Both the position numbers and the translations under genes were made by a program. Under the pieces are notes generated by a model, which had not been told where the DNA came from, ran no database searches, and was given only the letters and a program-made list of their open reading frames with translations. A stretch of 64,000 nucleotides of DNA from AWTP1-13 sp963832445 (lineage in GTDB: Bacteria > Pseudomonadota > Alphaproteobacteria > Rhizobiales > Hyphomicrobiaceae). How positions within the stretch are numbered: position 1 is the first letter of the stretch; each line of letters begins with the position of its first letter. Where the stretch lies: positions 138,538-202,537 of the forward strand of contig CAWHUM010000008.1 of NCBI GenBank assembly GCA_963832445.1. Reading direction: 5' to 3'. This document shows, one piece after another, positions 1 to 10,149 of this stretch.

Positions 1-430
1 AGCTGCCGAGGTAGCTCGCCACGATGACGCCGTTGTCGGGCCGGCCAAGGACGTTGACCGTGAACCACATGGGGAACGTCAGGACCAGGGCGAGGCCGAT
101 GAAGCCCCAGGCGGCAGCGAACTTGCCGAGGATCGCCTCCCACGGCGAGATCGGCTGCGTCATCAGGAGCTCGATGGTGCCGCTCTTGCTCTCCTCGGCC
201 CACAGCCGCATGCCGATCGCGGGCACGAGGATCAGATAGAGCCAGGGATGATAGATGAAGAAGGTGGAGAGGTCGGCCTGCCCGCGCTCGAAGAAGCCGC
301 CGACGTAGAAGGCGAAGGCGCCGGTGAGCGCCACGAAGATCACCAGGAACACCGTGGCGATCGGGGTGGCGAAATAGGCCGCGAACTCGCGCTTGGCGAT
401 GACCCAAGTGTTACTCAACAGCTCTGACAT
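1..430 (-). CDS. ABC-2 type transporter permease, N-terminal part (runs off left edge)
   Basis: Membrane permease of an ABC exporter of the GldF/NosY type. The reading frame starts at 430 and stays open to position 1, so only about 143 N-terminal residues are present. The N-terminus MSELLSNTWVIAKREF is followed by a hydrophobic segment at about residues 19-42, then the motif WAEESKSGTIELLMTQP (about residues 75-95), which is typical of gliding-motility-type ABC-2 permeases, and another hydrophobic segment. Its ATG overlaps the stop codon of the upstream ATPase (TGATG), so the two are translationally coupled and form one exporter. The substrate cannot be told from the sequence. Confidence 0.85.
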   Translation of the reverse strand, partial: MSELLSNTWVIAKREFAAYFATPIATVFLVIFVALTGAFAFYVGGFFERGQADLSTFFIYHPWLYLILVPAIGMRLWAEESKSGTIELLMTQPISPWEAILGKFAAAWGFIGLALVLTFPMWFTVNVLGRPDNGVIVASYLGS

Positions 431-1386
431 CAGTTCTTGTCCAGGTCGGAAGACGTGATCTGGCGGAAGACGTCGTCGAGTTTGCCGCGCTCGACGAATA
501 CCTCGTCCACGACGAGGCCTTTCTGGCGGATGACGGAGGCCACGTCGGTGACGATGCCGGCGCCGTTCTTCGGCACCGCGCGCAGCAGAAGCTGGCCGTT
601 GCCGCTGCTGACCGTCTCGACGACGCTGATCCCGGCGATTGCCGCCAGCGCACCCTTGAGGGCCTCGGACTTGTCGGTGGCGACGCGAATGGCGACCGCG
701 CCGTGATAGGGCACGCGGCGCATCAGGTCCTCGGCGGTGCCGTCGGCGACGATGCGGCCGCGATTGATCACGACCGCGCGCGTGCACACCGCCTCGACCT
801 CCTCGAGGATGTGGGTGGAGACGATGATGGCCTTTTCCTTGGCCATGTCCGTGATCAGTTCCCTGACGTGGTGCTTCTGGTTGGGGTCGAGCCCGTCGGT
901 GGGCTCGTCCATGATCAGCACCTCGGGATCGGAGAGGATGGCCTGGGCGATGCCGACGCGGCGCTTGTAGCCCTTGGACAGCGTCTCGATGGTCTGATCC
1001 AGCACGGGCCCGAGCGCCGTCTTCTCGACCGCCATGGCGACGGACCTGGCGAGGGCTGCCCCGCGCAGGCCCCTGAGCTCGGCGATGAAGGCAAGCAGCC
1101 CCCTGGGCGTCATCTCGGCATAGAGCGGCGCCCCTTCCGGCAGGTAGCCCAGGCGCTTCTTGGCCTCTTTGGGCTGCTGCTGCACGTCGAAGCCGGCGAT
1201 GCGGGCACTGCCGGCGTCCGGCTCCAGAAAGCCAGTGATGAGCCGCATGGTGGTCGACTTGCCGGCGCCGTTGGGCCCGAGAAAGCCCAGCACCTCGCCG
1301 CGTGCGACGTTCAGCGTGATGCCATCCACGGCCCTGAGCGTTCCAAAGCTCTTGACGAGCCCCTGCGCTTCAATGAGGGCGGCCAT
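430..1386 (-). CDS. ABC transporter ATP-binding protein (GldA-like)
   Basis: ATPase subunit of the exporter whose permease follows directly. The 318-residue protein has a Walker A (GPNGAGKST, about residues 37-45), an ABC signature in the form LSKGYKRRVG (about 136-145), a Walker B with DEPTDGLDP (about 160-168) and the switch histidine in STHILEEVEA. The long C-terminal extension of about 100 residues is usual for GldA/NatA-type ATPases. I chose the start at 1386 because GGGGAGAG lies just upstream; the frame stays open further upstream but without homology. Cytoplasmic, peripheral to the membrane. Substrate unknown. Confidence 0.9.
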   Translation of the reverse strand: MAALIEAQGLVKSFGTLRAVDGITLNVARGEVLGFLGPNGAGKSTTMRLITGFLEPDAGSARIAGFDVQQQPKEAKKRLGYLPEGAPLYAEMTPRGLLAFIAELRGLRGAALARSVAMAVEKTALGPVLDQTIETLSKGYKRRVGIAQAILSDPEVLIMDEPTDGLDPNQKHHVRELITDMAKEKAIIVSTHILEEVEAVCTRAVVINRGRIVADGTAEDLMRRVPYHGAVAIRVATDKSEALKGALAAIAGISVVETVSSGNGQLLLRAVPKNGAGIVTDVASVIRQKGLVVDEVFVERGKLDDVFRQITSSDLDKN

Positions 1387-1651
1387 TCGTTTCTCTCCCC
1401 TACGCGTCCCCGCGCACTCCTGTTCACAAAGGCTTGGCAAGTCAAATGAATACGGCGCCATGAAGGAGCGACCGGCAGCGCCGATCCGACAGCGCGGCCA
1501 ACCGGGCGCTTATCGGTGCGGCAGGGTCGCGGGCAGCAGGACGACTGCCCAGGCGCGGGGTTGTAAAAGAGCTGCTGGCAGTGTCAAGGGGAGAGTGCCA
1601 AGGCCGCAAACCTTTGCGGCGCAAGGCTCAAGAGTGCGCCGGCCAGCGCGA

Positions 1652-2158
1652 TCACGTGACGCGGCTGGTGATGGCGATGGGCGGCGCCGTGGTGAGCGTC
1701 TGGTAGACCACGCAGTAGCGCTCGGTGAGCTTCATCAGGGTGGCGCGCTGCTCTTCGCTCAGGTCGCCGTCGATGTCGAAGGCGAGCCGGATGGCGCGGA
1801 AGCCGACGGGCGCGTCCTTGGCCACGCCCAGGGTGCCGCGGAAGTCGAGATCGCCCTCCGCCCTGATTTTGGCATCGCGCACCCCAAGGCCGAGCGCAGT
1901 CGCAACGGCATTCAGGGTGACTCCGGCGCAGGCGACCAGCGCCTCGAGCAGCATGTCGCCGGAGCAAGCGTGCGTGCCGGTGCCGCCGGTGGCGGGATGC
2001 AGGCCCGCCTCGACCAGGGCCTTGCCGGTCTGCAGGGAGCAGGTGACGCCCTCGCCGATGCGGCCTTCGGCCTTCAGCGTGACGACGGCAGTCTCGGGTT
2101 CCGCGCGATAGCGCTCCTTGAGCGGGGCCTGCAGCGCCTTGAGAGCATTGGCATCCAT
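1652..2158 (-). CDS. OsmC family peroxiredoxin-like protein
   Basis: A 168-residue OsmC/Ohr-fold protein. The two cysteines expected of the family are present: C77 in the helix LLEALVACAGVTL and C149 in ERYCVVYQTL. Together they would form the thiol-based hydroperoxide-reducing site. The subgroup resembles OsmC-related YhfA-type proteins rather than Ohr. The start at 2158 (MDANALKAL) has GGAGA about eight bases upstream; an in-frame ATG at 2230 would add 24 residues with no family similarity. It stands alone, divergent from the thiC riboswitch region. The 265 bases between it and the ABC ATPase show nothing I can assign. Confidence 0.85.
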   Translation of the reverse strand: MDANALKALQAPLKERYRAEPETAVVTLKAEGRIGEGVTCSLQTGKALVEAGLHPATGGTGTHACSGDMLLEALVACAGVTLNAVATALGLGVRDAKIRAEGDLDFRGTLGVAKDAPVGFRAIRLAFDIDGDLSEEQRATLMKLTERYCVVYQTLTTAPPIAITSRVT

Positions 2159-2280
2159 GGGTGTTCTCCGCGCGATCGGGAAGCTTTGCCGGACGATAGA
2201 TGACATGAGCTTCCGTGCAAGGGGCAGCATGCTGCAGCGCGCGTTGACACCCCCCGTGATCGGCCTAGACTGCGCCGCTG

Positions 2281-2375
2281 TTCCAGGGGGGCCGGCGGCA
2301 GCCGGCTGAGATGGCGCTGATACCGCGCCGCCACCCTTTGAACCTGATCCGGGTCATGCCGGCGAAGGGACGGAA
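2281..2375 (+). promoter_or_regulatory. TPP riboswitch (THI element)
   Basis: The conserved thiamine-pyrophosphate aptamer core is visible: GGCTGAGA at about 2305-2312, then the ACCCTTTGAACCTGATCCGG block at about 2333-2352 and GCCGGCGAAGGGA closing the aptamer. It sits about 100 bases before the thiC start, as in most proteobacteria. Between aptamer and start a strong hairpin (2424-2448, CCTCTTCGCCGC with CGGCGAGAGG) precedes the GGAGGA ribosome-binding site and may be part of the expression platform. When TPP binds, thiC expression should fall. Confidence 0.95.
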
Positions 2376-2475
2376 AACGCGCGCTATCCCCTCACCAGCA
2401 CGTTCCGCGATCAGCACGAGCGCCCTCTTCGCCGCTTGCGGCGAGAGGCTTGAGATGCGCCGGAGGACCGAAGCA

Positions 2476-4391
<1,916 letters not shown>

Positions 4392-4409
4392 TCAACCTCC
4401 GGCCGGCCC

Positions 4410-4928
4410 TTGCAAGAGATCATCATCATTGCTGGGCCGAACGGTGCCGGAAAGACGAGCTTCGCAAACGAGTACCTTCCGGCGGCACGAGAAGGCCTCG
4501 TCTATCTCAACGCTGACGAAATCGCCCGCGAGATTTCGGGGCCTGCACTGACGAAGGCACAGCTCGATTTGCGCGCCGGGCGTGAAATGCTCTCGCGAAT
4601 CACAGCACTCGTTGGCGCGGGCACCGAGTTCATGTTCGAGACCACGTTGGCGTCGCTAAGCTACGCCACCAAGGTGCCCGCCTGGCAGGCGCGAGGCTAC
4701 ACGGTTGCCCTGATTTACCTGCGCCTGCCGAGCGTCGAGATGTCCATCGACCGTGTGCGCAGGCGAGTAGCCGCAGGAGGCCATGGCGTCCCCGAGACCG
4801 TTATTCGCCAGCGCTTTGCCAAAAGCGCGGCCTACCTCGAATTGCACTACAAGCCGATCGTCGATGAGTGGTATACTTGGGAAAGCTTGGAGGGCCAATT
4901 CCGGCTCGCGGAAGCATGGGATGATTGA
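4410..4928 (+). CDS. Zeta-toxin-like P-loop kinase
   Basis: A 172-residue protein of the zeta toxin / UNAG-kinase-like family. A Walker A loop (AGPNGAGKTS, residues 8-17) is followed by NADEIA, the FETTLAS strand used for substrate positioning, and the helix DRVRRRVAAGGHGVPETVIRQR, whose arginines and GGH motif are typical of this family. Zeta toxins phosphorylate UDP-N-acetylglucosamine and so block cell-wall synthesis; many chromosomal relatives have unproven substrates. The start is a TTG only 18 bases after the thiC stop, with no strong ribosome-binding site. It is followed without a gap by a small basic protein. No epsilon-type antitoxin is seen. Confidence 0.8.
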   Translation: MQEIIIIAGPNGAGKTSFANEYLPAAREGLVYLNADEIAREISGPALTKAQLDLRAGREMLSRITALVGAGTEFMFETTLASLSYATKVPAWQARGYTVALIYLRLPSVEMSIDRVRRRVAAGGHGVPETVIRQRFAKSAAYLELHYKPIVDEWYTWESLEGQFRLAEAWDD

Positions 4929-5110
4929 TGTCGAAGGTCGTCGACGTGAGCAAGGTTCAGCAGGCCCTCGACAGGGCCGCACGCAACGCGCAGCGCGGAT
5001 CGTCCGACGTGCGGGCCGGCAAGTACCTTGCTGGCCGTAACGCGGCAAGCGGTCAATTTACGAGGGCGCGCGACAGCACCGGCACCCACCGAACAAGCAA
5101 GAAGAAATGA
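4928..5110 (+). CDS. Small basic protein coupled to the zeta-like kinase
   Basis: A 60-residue lysine/arginine-rich protein. Its ATG at 4928 shares one base with the stop codon of the kinase gene, so the two are probably co-translated. It holds a short helix-forming stretch (VQQALDRAARNAQRG, about residues 10-24) and a disordered basic tail ending in SKKK. I do not recognise the family. Position suggests a partner, possibly an antitoxin encoded after the toxin, but nothing in the sequence proves that. Confidence 0.55.
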   Translation: MSKVVDVSKVQQALDRAARNAQRGSSDVRAGKYLAGRNAASGQFTRARDSTGTHRTSKKK

Positions 5111-5169
5111 ATGACGCGACAGCACCGGCCAGGATGACAAGTTTGCGTGGCTCCCTGTGAATTGCGAGA

Positions 5170-5321
5170 CTTGCCTGCACCGACGCAGATCGGGGTTCGC
5201 AATCCATCCCTCGACGGACTTCAGAGCAAGCTGATGGCTGGATGCCGGGGACACCGGCCTGCGCCGGTGCAGGCAAGCCCCGGCATGACAGCGTTGGCTG
5301 CACGTCGGTGCAGGCAAGCCC
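5170..5321 (+). repeat. Palindromic intergenic repeat cluster
   Basis: Three copies of CGGTGCAGGCAAG: inverted at 5170-5182, direct at 5265-5280 and direct at 5306-5321. The middle copy lies inside a nested hairpin: ATGCCGGGG (5242-5250) pairs with CCCCGGCAT (5278-5286) and ACCGG with CCGGT inside it. This looks like the short dispersed palindromes common between genes in alphaproteobacteria. No gene is visible between 5111 and 5414. Confidence 0.6.
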
Positions 5322-5414
5322 GACCGTGACAACTTTGGCATGGTAAGTGTATGGGATGCGGTGCGGGCGAGGGACGCGGGATCGCGTGAAGGTTTCGAAG
5401 ATGGGGGAAGATGC

Positions 5415-6095
5415 GTGACAGGAGATTTTGCTTCGCTCCGGAAAATATGCCGGGCGGCGTCGGCAGCGCTGCTCGTCACACTGCCCTGGCTTGCCGCCGG
5501 ACCCGCCGGCGCGCAGCAGGCGAAAGGGCCGGCGGGCTTAACCGTCATCTCGCCGATCTTCGGGCAGCTCGTGGCGTTCTCGCAGCCTGCGAACTTCGTG
5601 CCGGCGTCCGAGAATGCAACCGCCGCCAGCTACATCAGGGAGTCCGTCCCCAGGGGCGAGACGGTCAAGCTGTGGTCACAGATGATCACGGTGACCGGAG
5701 CCAAGGGGCTCGCTGCGAAGCCTGGGATGTCGCCGGGGCTGTTCGCGGGATTCATCGCCGACGGTTTCAGGAAAGCCTGCCCCGATACGTTCTCCGCTGT
5801 CAGCCTCGGCGAAACCGAGATTGCGGGACATCAGGGCTTCGCCGCCGTGGCAAGCTGCGGGATCGTCAGGACGGGAGCAATCACGCGCAGCGAGACCGCG
5901 CTGATCCTCGCCATCAGGGGCACGAGCGACTACTACACGATCCAATGGGCGGAACGCGCGGCCGCAAGCCGCCAACCGCCGGCGATCGACAAAGCCCTTT
6001 GGGCGAAACGCCTCGCGCAGCTGGGCCCGATCCGCCTATGCCCCATCGTGCCGGGGGAGAAGGCGCCGTATGCGAGCTGTGTGAGGGGGAGTTAA
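5415..6095 (+). CDS. Secreted protein of unknown function
   Basis: A 226-residue protein with a clear signal peptide: basic N-terminus, hydrophobic core ASAALLVTLPWLAAG, and a likely cleavage after AGAQQ. The GTG at 5415 with GGGGAA upstream places the signal peptide at the N-terminus; the ATG at 5340 in the same frame would put 25 polar residues before it. The mature part has a conserved-looking ending with two cysteines (LCPIVPG and ASCVRGS) and two more in the middle, which may form disulfides in the periplasm. Family not recognised. Confidence 0.7.
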   Translation: MTGDFASLRKICRAASAALLVTLPWLAAGPAGAQQAKGPAGLTVISPIFGQLVAFSQPANFVPASENATAASYIRESVPRGETVKLWSQMITVTGAKGLAAKPGMSPGLFAGFIADGFRKACPDTFSAVSLGETEIAGHQGFAAVASCGIVRTGAITRSETALILAIRGTSDYYTIQWAERAAASRQPPAIDKALWAKRLAQLGPIRLCPIVPGEKAPYASCVRGS

Positions 6096-6151
6096 GGGGG
6101 GGCGGTGACCGCGGAGGCCTGCGCCCGGCGCAATAATGGCTTGCGGCAACA

Positions 6152-6571
6152 TTAGTCTGTGGACTTAACAACGTCTGGCGGGCACCGCAAGAAAGCGGCC
6201 ATTAGGAGAATAGCCTTTCTCTTGTTTCTGGCCACCCCGAGAACATTGCAGTGCGCGGGGTTCTCGGCTTCCGGTCGCGGGACAACCCACATCCCCCTAC
6301 TGTGAAGATCGCCCACCTTAAGCGTCATCAGGACTTCAAGGTCCGGCGCAAACTGAGCCCGATCGGCTGGATCAATGCCGCGAGACACCAGATTAGACAT
6401 CAGGTCAACAGACATTCCCTCTTCCGGATCTCGCTCTGGAGATGAAGCTGAGAACTGGCTCTTCGATATCTCGCGCTTGCCATCAGCTCGGCGCGCACCC
6501 GGCAGGACGCGCCGGATCACGACTTCATCGTCGGCCAAGGCGTCATCCGGTTTTGGCCCCGCTGTCGGCAT
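6152..6571 (-). CDS. Conserved small protein, third gene of the TIGR04255 cassette
   Basis: A 139-residue soluble protein. It shows the layout of a small uncharacterised family: an N-terminal VIRRVLPGARR strand, an ISKSQF...MSVDL block, and a C-terminal ENPAHCNVLG motif followed by a basic stretch. It lies 17 bases downstream of the GWDGY protein and reads in the same direction, so it is probably the last gene of a three-gene operon. No catalytic motif is seen. The function is unknown. Confidence 0.65.
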   Translation of the reverse strand: MPTAGPKPDDALADDEVVIRRVLPGARRADGKREISKSQFSASSPERDPEEGMSVDLMSNLVSRGIDPADRAQFAPDLEVLMTLKVGDLHSRGMWVVPRPEAENPAHCNVLGVARNKRKAILLMAAFLRCPPDVVKSTD

Positions 6572-6588
6572 CGAGCGTCATGGCTCTC

Positions 6589-7095
6589 TTACGCGACGGC
6601 GTGCACCGGTCTAGTGCTTTGTTCCAACGCCTCACTGATTTTGGCGAACTCACTGGTGATGTGGAATTCCTCGGTTCCGCCCGTCGCCAGGACTTCTATT
6701 AAGACGTCCACATCGTTAGTGTTGTTCACTTCCACGGTGAGCTCATGGGTCCGCGTTCGCCACTCGATCATAATTGAGCCATTGGACATCGGATTGATAG
6801 AAGGGAAGGCCAGCACGCTGGCTTCATTCTTCACCTCGCCCAACAGTAGCAAGGCGAAATTCATCGTGGATTTGGAGATGCGGTCCGCCTTGTAACCGTC
6901 CCAACCCGGCTGCAAATTGTCGATTTCCTCGAAGCGCTTGCAGACCTCCGCTGACCAATCATCCGTTAAAGCACTAGCAACCATAGAAGTAGTTGTGGCC
7001 TCGTCGGCCGTTGCCGTGCTGAGCGTTTCCATCGATGTTGCTGCGACTTCTGTTCGCGGTGCACGAACTAGTCTCAGATGCTCGCGCTTTTTCAT
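6589..7095 (-). CDS. Conserved protein with GWDGY motif, second gene of the cassette
   Basis: A 168-residue protein. After a poorly ordered, Thr/Ser/Ala-rich N-terminus (about residues 15-45) comes FEEIDNLQPGWDGYKADRIS (GWDGY at about 64-68), a helix, and two beta-rich segments ending in EEFHITSEFAKISEAL. The GWDGY-type core recurs in uncharacterised proteins of mobile regions. I chose the start at 7095 because AGGGGAGGT precedes it; an in-frame ATG at 7137 would overlap the upstream gene. The gap to the upstream TIGR04255 gene is one base, so the two are surely cotranscribed. Function unknown. Confidence 0.7.
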   Translation of the reverse strand: MKKREHLRLVRAPRTEVAATSMETLSTATADEATTTSMVASALTDDWSAEVCKRFEEIDNLQPGWDGYKADRISKSTMNFALLLLGEVKNEASVLAFPSINPMSNGSIMIEWRTRTHELTVEVNNTNDVDVLIEVLATGGTEEFHITSEFAKISEALEQSTRPVHAVA

Positions 7096-7096
7096 A

Positions 7097-7969
7097 CTAC
7101 CTCCCCTCAGATGCAACACTGCGTCCCCATTGGGCATGCATCTGTTCTGTGATCATCGAATCAAACAATCGAACTATTGCTTCGCGTCCAAAAGCAAGAA
7201 ACTCTACCAGCTCCATGCCAACGTCCTGAGTCCACGGGCCCCGAAATACAAGTGAGAATTGAACAACGCGCTGGTTGCGGCGCTCAGCAGCTTGTGCGGT
7301 GCTGTGAATACGTGCGAGCGGCGAATGCTCACTGTTCCTGACGATGTGTGTCAGTGTGAAGTTGCTCGCGTCCTGGTCCAGGGTGCCACCATCTTTCAAT
7401 GCATCTTGCTTTGGCTGGCCGTTCCAGACACGGAAGATTCGAGCGAAAGCCTCGTGAAAGGTCTCGCCTTCGTCCACCGCCATAATGTTGAAGTATGACA
7501 ATTCGCATTGGTTGAGCGCGAGCGGTGGTAGTCCTTGCTCTGCTAGGAACGTCTGAAAATGTTGGCAGCGGTCCACGAACTCGGGCAAGACATCGTGTAA
7601 TCTCGGATATCTCCCTTCGCCCTCGACCTTGCGCCAATTGTAAACGAACCGGTCGGACTGAACCTGGACGAGACGGTGCTTGTCCTCGCTCATGTACCAA
7701 ACCCGAGGAAGCGGAACGTCCACGGCTTGAAACTGAAACTGGACCGGTGCTACCCGTTTTCCGAAAACTTCGAACGTTGGATTAATCGGTCCCTTATCCT
7801 CATGCTGGACGAGACCAACTTTGCGAAGCCTTTCGCCGAATTGACCGTAGTGAACGATCTTCAAGCCGGGAATGTCGTTAAACTGAATTGAAACGGCAAC
7901 TTCATCAATGGGCGGCCGCTCCCAGTGAGGGAGGTTGTCTGGTCTCTTTATCTTGCTTAGGTCCAGCAT
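7097..7969 (-). CDS. TIGR04255 family protein, first gene of the cassette
   Basis: A 290-residue protein. Near the N-terminus it has the family signature WERPPIDEVAVSIQF (about residues 16-30), and later a conserved WNGQPKQDAL region and a C-terminal FDSMIT helix. TIGR04255 proteins are scattered across bacteria and have no established function. The base composition here is visibly richer in A and T than in the neighbouring genes, which fits acquisition by transfer. It heads an operon with the GWDGY protein and the 139-residue protein. Confidence 0.75.
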   Translation of the reverse strand: MLDLSKIKRPDNLPHWERPPIDEVAVSIQFNDIPGLKIVHYGQFGERLRKVGLVQHEDKGPINPTFEVFGKRVAPVQFQFQAVDVPLPRVWYMSEDKHRLVQVQSDRFVYNWRKVEGEGRYPRLHDVLPEFVDRCQHFQTFLAEQGLPPLALNQCELSYFNIMAVDEGETFHEAFARIFRVWNGQPKQDALKDGGTLDQDASNFTLTHIVRNSEHSPLARIHSTAQAAERRNQRVVQFSLVFRGPWTQDVGMELVEFLAFGREAIVRLFDSMITEQMHAQWGRSVASEGR

Positions 7970-8225
7970 GGAATGCGGATTGTCCCGATTAACGTCAGCC
8001 TACACCGCTTCGCGCTTTCGACAAAGTGGAGTTCGACGACAGCCTCCACTGTTAGCATTTAAGTCTGCTTAGCGAGACTTGCCAGTGCCACACCAGCACA
8101 CACAACTGGCTTATCCCCGCCCTCTCCAGCCGTGCTAGAGTTCGCCTCACCCCGGACATGGGGCGGTAGCTCCGGAGCTGCCGTCTCAACTCAGGAGCCG
8201 GGGGCCGCAGTCCGCAAGCCTCTGC

Positions 8226-8347
8226 GGGCCGGCCGTGAGACCCCACGGATCGCCATGTAGGGGCCCGGATGTTGGCAGAGCAGGGCGCTCGGAGCGCCTG
8301 TGCAACGCAACTCTTGGGTCGACAAGGCGCAGGGCGCCCTGCTCCTC
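8226..8347 (+). repeat. 122-bp dispersed hairpin element, copy 1
   Basis: Almost identical to the reverse complement of 58131-58252. The ends carry internal inverted repeats (GAGCAGGGCGCTC near the left, GGGCGCCCTGCTC at the right). Not coding; ORFs through it appear only because both copies share the same sequence. Confidence 0.85.
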
Positions 8348-8405
8348 CTACCCCAAACCCCCGGGTGCTTGGCACCGCGGGGCAAGAGTCGTGCGCCATC
8401 GATGT

Positions 8406-8530
8406 CCCCTCTCCCCGCTTGCGGGGAGAGGGTCGGGGTGAGGGGCAGCGGCACATTCTAACGTTGGAGCCTATGGCTGCCCCTCACCCTAACCCTCTCC
8501 CCATTTGCCCTGCGGGCATGGGGAGAGGGG
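8406..8530. repeat. Pair of facing CCCTCTCCCC palindromes
   Basis: Two arms in opposite orientation: 8406-8445 (CCCCTCTCCCCG, loop, GGGGAGAGGG, then TCGGGGTGAGGGG) and 8480-8530 (CCCCTCACCCTAACCCTCTCCCC, loop, GGGGAGAGGGG). The same family occurs at 54267-54414. Such pairs are common between genes in Hyphomicrobiales and may act as bidirectional transcription stops. Confidence 0.75.
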
Positions 8531-8662
8531 ACACGCTACGCGCCGCGGCGCGCGGAGACGTGCATGGGCTCCCGCCTTCGCGGGAGTGACGCCGGTGGAG
8601 AGGGTGACACCCTTAAGGCCGGCCACCTTGCCGGCAACAAGGCGTGCGTGCGAGCATTCTGC

Positions 8663-9265
8663 ATGACCCTCCCACGAGCGCTCGTTGCGCTGTCTCTCGT
8701 CCTTGTCGGCACGCTCAGCGCTTTGGATAACGCGCACGCCTGCGCCTGCTGCAGCAACCAGGGCCAGCGCGACGTGGGCACGGCGAAGCTCGACTCCACG
8801 ATGCGCGAGCAGATCGAACGGCTGCGCTTTGCCGCCGAGGCCGAGCTCTACATGGGCGAGCGCGACCCCTCCGACATCAAGGGCATCGCGACACCTTCAG
8901 GCAAATATGCGCTGCAGGTTGCGCGGGAGGCGAAGCGCTGGACCTTCACATTCCGCGACACGGCCGGACGCAGCGGGACGCTCAGCCTCGCCATTCCCGA
9001 AACGGTCTCGATTTTCGCCGTCGATCCGCGGCTCGACGAGCGTGAGGGAACGACCGGGCCCGCACTGTTCAAGGAATGGAAGCTGACCTCACCCGTTGCC
9101 GGCACCGGCATCTTCGCGGCCGGCATGGGCGGCGGCCAGCGCATCACGCTGATCCTGCAGGGCCACGGCAACAACTGCACCAGCCCAGACATGGCGACGC
9201 ACTGGACGCTGGTGGTGCACGGGCCGAAGGCGGAGTACCACCTGTTCGGCAAGCTCGTGCAGTAG
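8663..9265 (+). CDS. Secreted cysteine-rich-start protein of unknown function
   Basis: A 200-residue protein with a signal peptide (LPRALVALSLVLVGTLSALDNAHA) and then the motif CACCSNQGQRDV at the likely mature N-terminus. The closely spaced cysteines could bind a metal or be lipidated, but no strict lipobox is seen. The rest looks like a compact beta-rich domain ending in the C-terminal strand KAEYHLFGKLVQ. The ATG at 8663 gives the best signal peptide; an in-frame ATG at 8564 would start inside a repeat. I do not recognise a named family. Confidence 0.65.
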   Translation: MTLPRALVALSLVLVGTLSALDNAHACACCSNQGQRDVGTAKLDSTMREQIERLRFAAEAELYMGERDPSDIKGIATPSGKYALQVAREAKRWTFTFRDTAGRSGTLSLAIPETVSIFAVDPRLDEREGTTGPALFKEWKLTSPVAGTGIFAAGMGGGQRITLILQGHGNNCTSPDMATHWTLVVHGPKAEYHLFGKLVQ

Positions 9266-9279
9266 CGATCGTGCAGCCG

Positions 9280-9882
9280 CTATCCGCCGGCGCCGATGTC
9301 ATCCATGGGCACGGCGGAATAGCCGAGCCTGGCTCGCGCCGGCGCCGGGGTGGAGATGGCGTCGCTGTAGAGCGTGCCGTCGTGGAAGAAGTAGCTGACG
9401 AGGGTGCGATAGGCGCCGATGCGCGGGTGATGGCCGGCGTCGAGCACGCTCCTCGTCGTCGCCTCGACGCAGGCGATCTCGCCGGCGGCGATGCTCCGCT
9501 GCAAGGCGCGGTCGTCCAGCATCTGGGCGAGGATGCCGCGCGCCTGGGGCGCCAGATCGCGGCCGATCCAGCCGCGCATCATCGGCCGCTTGGCAAGCGC
9601 CGGCCCGGATAACGCCAGCAGGCGCAGGCGCGGCATGCGCGACAGCGCGCGGGGAACTGGGCAGTGGCGGACGGCCTGGACGAGGCTCGCCAGCAGCGGC
9701 GCGGGCGGCGTCCATCCCAGATCGCGCAGGTGTTTCTGTAGGGCGATGCTGGGCTTGTCCTCGCCGCGCTCCCACCGCGACACCGTGCGCTGCGAGACGC
9801 CGATCACGCCTGCGAGGCGCCCCTGGGTCAGGCCGTGCCGTAGACGGTAGCGCTTGATGAGGACTGCCCATTCGTCGGACAT
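9280..9882 (-). CDS. XRE-family helix-turn-helix regulator with C-terminal domain
   Basis: A 200-residue DNA-binding protein. Residues about 8-55 form an HTH of the lambda-repressor type (RLRHGLTQGRLAGVIGVSQRTVSRWERGEDKPS). The remaining 140 residues form a separate domain of unknown type with alanine/arginine-rich helices and an aromatic strand (YFFHDGTLYSDA), possibly a PAS-like sensor. It converges with the secreted protein upstream in the map, 14 bases apart. The regulated genes are unknown. Confidence 0.8.
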   Translation of the reverse strand: MSDEWAVLIKRYRLRHGLTQGRLAGVIGVSQRTVSRWERGEDKPSIALQKHLRDLGWTPPAPLLASLVQAVRHCPVPRALSRMPRLRLLALSGPALAKRPMMRGWIGRDLAPQARGILAQMLDDRALQRSIAAGEIACVEATTRSVLDAGHHPRIGAYRTLVSYFFHDGTLYSDAISTPAPARARLGYSAVPMDDIGAGG

Positions 9883-10149
9883 TCGCGCCGCCCCCTCCCG
9901 GGCGTAGACGCCTTTAGACGTTGATCGATTATGACAGCTTTCTTACAACCTGAGCGTGACCGTTTTCGGGCTTGCTGCGGGGTGACGAGCACGGCGGTCA
10001 TTGCGACGCGACCAGCACGTCGCGTCGAGCCTCGGCTTTGCCGGGCGGCCGCAACCGCCTGGCGACACTGACAGAAGTCAGCGGGGTGATGGACCATTGA
10101 GGGCGGCGCTCTCAATGGTCCTCGCGCTCGAGCCGCCGCCTCCAACCCG

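Larger units (their letters stand above)
7970..8662. other. Repeat-filled spacer without genes
   Basis: No credible coding frame. It contains the 122-bp element at 8226-8347, the paired palindromes at 8406-8530 and a hairpin at 8569-8586 (CTCCCG-CCTTCG-CGGGAG) of the widespread proteobacterial TCCCGCCTTCGCGGGA type. The first 250 bases show nothing I can assign. Confidence 0.6.

Noticed and set aside
8191..8456. Short open frames through the 122-bp element
   Set aside because: The similar translated strings at 8 kb and 58 kb come from the repeat itself; there is no start signal and the element is palindromic.
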